DNA of 6,809 nt, taken from assembly GCA_020847015.1 (NCBI GenBank), contig JADLCW010000277.1, positions 1 to 6,809 on the forward strand, written 5' to 3'. The stretch is from Thermomicrobiales bacterium. GTDB lineage: Bacteria > Chloroflexota > Chloroflexia > Thermomicrobiales > UBA6265. Shown one piece after another: positions 4,080-6,809 of the stretch; positions within the stretch are counted from its first letter, which is position 1, and each line of letters opens with the position of its first letter. The position numbers were made by a program, and so were the translations under genes. The notes beneath the pieces were generated by a model, which worked only from the letters and a program-made list of their open reading frames with translations, ran no database searches and was not told the DNA's origin.

Positions 4080-5921
4080 ATGGCGCCCGATCTCGCGTAT
4101 CCGCGTCCGCAGTTCGTGCGCGAGCGGTGGATCGACCTCAATGGCCCGTGGGGGTTCGCCTGCGATGACGCCGACATCGGGCTCGCCGCCGGCTGGCCGG
4201 AGCGCGCGGATGTCTTCGACCGCGCCATCATCGTCCCTTTTCCGCCGGAGTCCGCCGCCAGCGGGATTGGCGAACGCGGGTTCCATCCGGTGGTCTGGTA
4301 TCGCCGCGTCGTGCGCCTCGCGCCGGACGACCGGCGTGAGGCGCTCCTGCTTCACTTCGGCGCGGTCGACTATCGCGCCCAGGTGTGGGTCAACGGCCGG
4401 TTGGTCGCCCGCCACGAGGGCGGTCAGACCCCGTTTTTCGCGGACATCGCCTCTTGCCTGCTGCCCGGCGACGCCGAACAGGTCATCGTCGTTCGCGCCG
4501 AAGACCGACCCGGGGATCTGACGCAGCCGCGCGGCAAACAGGATTGGCAGCCGGAACCGCACAGCATCTGGTATCACCGCACCACCGGCATCTGGCAACC
4601 AGTCTGGCTGGAGCCAGTCCCGACGCTGCGGCTGACGGACGCGCGGTGGACGCCCGATCTGGATCGCGCCACGCTGGATCTGGCGGTTCGGCTGAACCGC
4701 CCGCCGGAGCGACCGGCGCGGCTGCGGGTTCGTCTCACCCTGCACGACCGACCGCTGGCCGATCTGACCGGCGCGGTGGATGGCGACGAGATTCGGTTCG
4801 GCATCCCGCTCGACGCCGGCGATCTGACGATGCACTCCGACCGCACGCTCTGGTCGCCTCGGCATCCGAATCTGGTCGACGCCGAACTGACGCTGCTCGC
4901 CGACGATGCGATCGTCGACCGCGTGCAAAGTTATGCCGGGTTGCGCAGCGCCGGCGTCGCCAACGGCCGCTTCACGCTCAATGGCCGCCCCTACTACCCT
5001 CGCCTGGTGCTGGCGCAGAACTACTGGCCGCAGTCGCATCTCGCCGCGCCCAATCCGGCGGCGCTGCGGCGCGAGGTCGAACTGGCGAAGTCGCTGGGGT
5101 TCAACGGGGTGCGCATCCACCAGAAAGTGGAAGATCCGCGCTTCCTGTACTGGTGCGATCGACTCGGGATGCTGGTGTGGGGCGAGATGGCCAACGCCTA
5201 CGTCTTCTCCGCCGAGGCGGTCGAGCGGCTGACCCGCGAATGGCTCGACGTGCTGCGTCGCGACTACAGCCACCCCTGCATCGTCACCTGGGTTCCCCTG
5301 AACGAGAGTTGGGGCGCGCCGGCGCTGCCGTCGGACCCGCGGCAGCGCCATTACGTGCGCGCCCTCCACCACCTGACCCACGCGCTGGATCCCACCCGGC
5401 CCGTCATCGGCAACGATGGTTGGGAGCATCTGGCCAGCGACATCTGGGGCATCCACGACTACGCGCCGGACGGAGCCGATTTGCGGGCGCGGTATGGTTC
5501 GACCGAGGCGCTGGAGCACACGCTGCGGCGAGATCAGCCGATTTTCCGCAGCATCGCTCTGCCTGGCGTTTCGTACGCGGGCGAACCGGTGATGCTCACC
5601 GAGTTCGGCGGCATTGGCTACGCGCCCGTTGGCGGCGAGCGCTGGTACGGCTACGGCACGGTGACCACCGCCGAGGCATTTCTCGCCAAATACCGCGAAC
5701 TCACCGACGCCGTCCTCGACTCCCCGGCGATCGCCGGATTCTGCTACACCCAGCTCACCGACACCGAGCAGGAAACCAATGGCTTGCTCACCGCCGACCG
5801 CATTCCCAAGCTGGACCCGGCCGCCTTGCGCGCCATCAACCAGCGACCCGCGGCGGCCGTGCCCGGCGAGATCATCGCCGGCATCCATGCGCCGGAGGAG
5901 CCGGACGACGCGCCGTCGTAG
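4080..5921 (+). CDS. Glycoside hydrolase family 2 (beta-galactosidase/beta-glucuronidase type)
   Basis: The 613-residue product has the standard GH2 order: an N-terminal sugar-binding jelly roll (about 1-182, with WIDLNGPWGF and the TTGIWQPVWLEP strand at 168-179), an immunoglobulin-like sandwich (about 183-290), then a TIM barrel (from FTLNGRPYY at 298). The retaining-mechanism pair is visible: acid/base Glu-409 in PLNESWG and nucleophile Glu-508 in LTEFGG, 99 residues apart. Length fits compact GH2 enzymes. There is no signal peptide, so it acts in the cytoplasm on imported glycosides. The barrel entry (NGRPYYPRLVLAQNYWPQSH) and NESWG differ from the classic LacZ and GusA signatures, so the sugar released (galactose, glucuronate, mannose or another) cannot be named. 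The ATG at 4080 is supported by GGAGGG six bases upstream. The acidic tail beyond about residue 595 looks unstructured. The dehydrogenase 19 bases upstream is probably in the same operon. Confidence 0.94.
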   Translation: MAPDLAYPRPQFVRERWIDLNGPWGFACDDADIGLAAGWPERADVFDRAIIVPFPPESAASGIGERGFHPVVWYRRVVRLAPDDRREALLLHFGAVDYRAQVWVNGRLVARHEGGQTPFFADIASCLLPGDAEQVIVVRAEDRPGDLTQPRGKQDWQPEPHSIWYHRTTGIWQPVWLEPVPTLRLTDARWTPDLDRATLDLAVRLNRPPERPARLRVRLTLHDRPLADLTGAVDGDEIRFGIPLDAGDLTMHSDRTLWSPRHPNLVDAELTLLADDAIVDRVQSYAGLRSAGVANGRFTLNGRPYYPRLVLAQNYWPQSHLAAPNPAALRREVELAKSLGFNGVRIHQKVEDPRFLYWCDRLGMLVWGEMANAYVFSAEAVERLTREWLDVLRRDYSHPCIVTWVPLNESWGAPALPSDPRQRHYVRALHHLTHALDPTRPVIGNDGWEHLASDIWGIHDYAPDGADLRARYGSTEALEHTLRRDQPIFRSIALPGVSYAGEPVMLTEFGGIGYAPVGGERWYGYGTVTTAEAFLAKYRELTDAVLDSPAIAGFCYTQLTDTEQETNGLLTADRIPKLDPAALRAINQRPAAAVPGEIIAGIHAPEEPDDAPS

Positions 5922-5950
5922 GTCGTAGGTCGAGAGACCGGAGAACGACC
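5921..5950 (+). repeat. Nested hairpin directly after the GH2 stop codon
   Basis: GGTCGT at 5921-5926 (beginning on the last base of the stop codon) pairs with ACGACC at 5945-5950, and inside it GGTC-GAGA-GACC (5928-5939) forms a second stem capped by a GAGA (GNRA-type) tetraloop. There is also a short direct repeat, GTAGGTC, twice. No T-run follows, so this is not a standard intrinsic terminator; it may protect the mRNA 3' end or assist termination. Confidence 0.4.
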
Positions 5951-6209
5951 GGCGCATGCACGGGCGCCGCCACCAGCGCGCGCCCCCGAACTCCGCCAAC
6001 CCGCCATGCCGGCCGCCGGTTCATCTCGCCAGGCGCGGGCTCCGCGCATCCGGATCGTTCGCCCAATTCGCGTCTGGCTTCGGGGCTGGCGCCCGCGGAT
6101 CGAAGGAGCCGGCCACGCCGCAGTGTCGAACGCGAGAGAGCGGCCGTCGACCCGCCTGTCCCCGCAACCGGTGCTGCGGCCCACTCCCGACTCCGCGCCG
6201 GAGGTGGTA
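5951..6209. other. Gene-free spacer between the GH2 and LacI-type genes
   Basis: The open frames here are short or run antisense into neighbouring genes, have no good ribosome site, and translate into Arg/Pro/Ala-rich sequence with no recognisable motif, as expected by chance at this GC. I see no tRNA, repeat array or mobile-element end. Together with the promoter region to its right it makes the longest non-coding interval of the window (about 370 bases, 5922-6291). Confidence 0.6.
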
Positions 6210-6238
6210 TTGACGAGGCGCGAGACGCTTGGTACGAT
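6210..6238 (+). promoter_or_regulatory. Sigma-70-type promoter of the LacI-family gene
   Basis: TTGACG (6210-6215, five of six consensus bases) and TACGAT (6233-6238) are separated by exactly 17 bases, the strongest promoter match in the window. The -10 box is preceded by GG as in the tRNA promoters. Transcription should start near 6245, giving a leader of about 47 bases before the GTG at 6292, and the start site falls within the operator-like palindromes. Confidence 0.8.
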
Positions 6239-6241
6239 CCC

Positions 6242-6265
6242 GGAACCGATTCCGGAACCGGTTCC
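6242..6265. promoter_or_regulatory. Tandem operator-like palindromes, probable repressor site
   Basis: Two 12-bp units abut without a gap: GGAACCGATTCC (6242-6253, palindromic except for one base pair) and GGAACCGGTTCC (6254-6265, a perfect palindrome). A palindrome with CG at its centre is the hallmark of LacI-family operators. The pair begins three bases after the -10 box and covers the expected start site, so a bound repressor would block transcription. The natural candidate is the LacI-type protein encoded immediately downstream, giving autoregulation. Confidence 0.7.
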
Positions 6266-6291
6266 GCCGTGCTAGCGAGGTCGGGCAGGTT

Positions 6292-6809
6292 GTGGTCACC
6301 ATCGGCGAGATCGCGCGTCACGCGCAGGTTTCCAAAACCACGGTCTCCCGGGTGCTCAACGGGCGGCCCGATGTCGACCCGCACACCGCCGAGCGCATCC
6401 GCGCCGTCGTCGCCGCGCTCGGTTACGTGCCCAGCGCCAACGCGCGCGCCCTCGCCCACGGGCGCGGCAGATCCATCGGGCTGCTCGTGCCGACGCTGGA
6501 GCTGCCCTGGTTGCAGGAGGTGCTGCGCGGCATCGCCGACGAGGTGGAAGCGGCCGATCACACCCTCGCGCTGCACACCCTCGCCCGCGGACGCGAATCG
6601 GTCGCCGCCTTCTCGGCCCAGGTCGCCGCGCGCGCCATCGACGGACTGGTCGCGGTCATCCCGCACGGCTACGAGGACGATCTGCTGGTCCTGGCTCGCC
6701 AGGGTCTGCCCATCGTCCTCATCGACGACGCCAGCCACCACGATGTGTTCCCCTCGGTCTGGAGCACCGATCGCGCGGGCGGTCGTCAGGCGACCGCCCA
6801 CCTGCTGGC
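6292..6809 (+). CDS. LacI-family transcriptional regulator (3' end outside window)
   Basis: The first 172 codons are present. Residues 3-23 form the LacI helix-turn-helix (TIGEIARHAQVSKTTVSRVL, then Asn-23), with Lys-15 and Thr-16 at the positions that choose operator bases in the family; the hinge helix is around 48-57 (SANARALAHG). From about residue 60 (RSIGLLVPTLELPW) the periplasmic-binding-protein-like sugar-sensing domain begins and runs off the window. It should bind DNA as a dimer and release it (or bind it) on sensing a sugar. GTG 6292 is chosen because the family begins two or three residues before the TI motif; its ribosome site is weak (GAGG at 6277-6280, 11 bases upstream). The frame is open further upstream, but that stretch contains the promoter. 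It follows the GH2 gene after 370 bases in the same direction with its own promoter, and probably controls sugar-use genes to the right. Confidence 0.93.
   Translation, partial: MVTIGEIARHAQVSKTTVSRVLNGRPDVDPHTAERIRAVVAALGYVPSANARALAHGRGRSIGLLVPTLELPWLQEVLRGIADEVEAADHTLALHTLARGRESVAAFSAQVAARAIDGLVAVIPHGYEDDLLVLARQGLPIVLIDDASHHDVFPSVWSTDRAGGRQATAHLL

Noticed and set aside
2924..4231. Minus-strand open frame of 435 codons opposite the dehydrogenase
   Set aside because: It mirrors the codon pattern of the dehydrogenase; no recognisable motif.
3855..5999. Very long open frame (714 codons) on the minus strand across the dehydrogenase and GH2 genes
   Set aside because: It is the antisense shadow of well-recognised plus-strand genes in GC-rich DNA; its translation is Arg/Gly/Ala/Pro-rich with no domain and no ribosome site.
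6229..6291. Upstream in-frame TTG extending the LacI-type protein
   Set aside because: It would place the promoter -10 box and the operator palindromes inside the coding region and add residues not seen in the family.
5872..6801. Minus-strand open frame of 309 codons opposite the LacI-type gene and the spacer
   Set aside because: It is antisense to the helix-turn-helix coding region and crosses a strong plus-strand promoter; low-complexity translation.

Overview
The window is GC-rich, ordinary-looking bacterial chromosome. It carries nine main genes or gene parts: a TPR/membrane protein (5' end missing), three tRNA genes, a stand-alone response regulator, a small exported protein, a zinc alcohol dehydrogenase, a family 2 glycoside hydrolase, and the start of a LacI-type repressor. 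Very high GC, frequent GTG starts, tRNA genes without encoded CCA, and the style of the proteins (Ala/Arg/Pro-rich, a GLTR-type exported protein, a GH2 with the NESWG/TEFGG signature) make me lean towards Chloroflexota, perhaps a Thermomicrobia relative. This is an inference from style; an actinobacterium is not excluded. I see no phage, transposon, CRISPR or defence-system gene.

Layout. Positions 1-864 (+) hold the C-terminal part of a protein with a TPR repeat, a hydrophobic segment and a small Trp-rich C-terminal domain. Positions 890-1260 are a minus-strand tRNA block: tRNA-Arg (anticodon GCG) and tRNA-Ser (CGA), each with its own promoter and a hairpin terminator or terminator-like element. 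Positions 1425-1790 (+) encode a single-domain CheY-like receiver. Positions 1815-2053 hold no gene I can support. A third minus-strand gene, tRNA-Ser (GCU), lies at 2054-2144. From 2324 three plus-strand genes follow: the exported protein, then the dehydrogenase 72 bases on, then the GH2 enzyme 19 bases after that. Positions 5951-6209 appear non-coding. A clear sigma-70-type promoter (TTGACG, 17 bases, TACGAT) followed at once by two abutting 12-bp operator-like palindromes leads into a LacI-family gene that runs off the window.

How the genes may work together. The dehydrogenase and the GH2 enzyme look co-transcribed and cytoplasmic, suggesting use of an imported glycoside: the GH2 enzyme would release a sugar, and the dehydrogenase would oxidise that sugar or a related alcohol. 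The LacI-type gene next door has a self-control arrangement at its own promoter and probably governs sugar-uptake genes beyond the right edge; whether it also controls the GH2 pair cannot be seen here.

The signal that stands out most is a promoter octamer, GGTACACT, lying upstream of all three tRNA genes and echoed as GGTACGAT in the LacI promoter. Other points of note are the GCG anticodon on tRNA-Arg (bacteria usually use ACG edited to ICG), a tRNA-Ser predicted to be transcribed almost from its mature first base, and the tandem palindromes.
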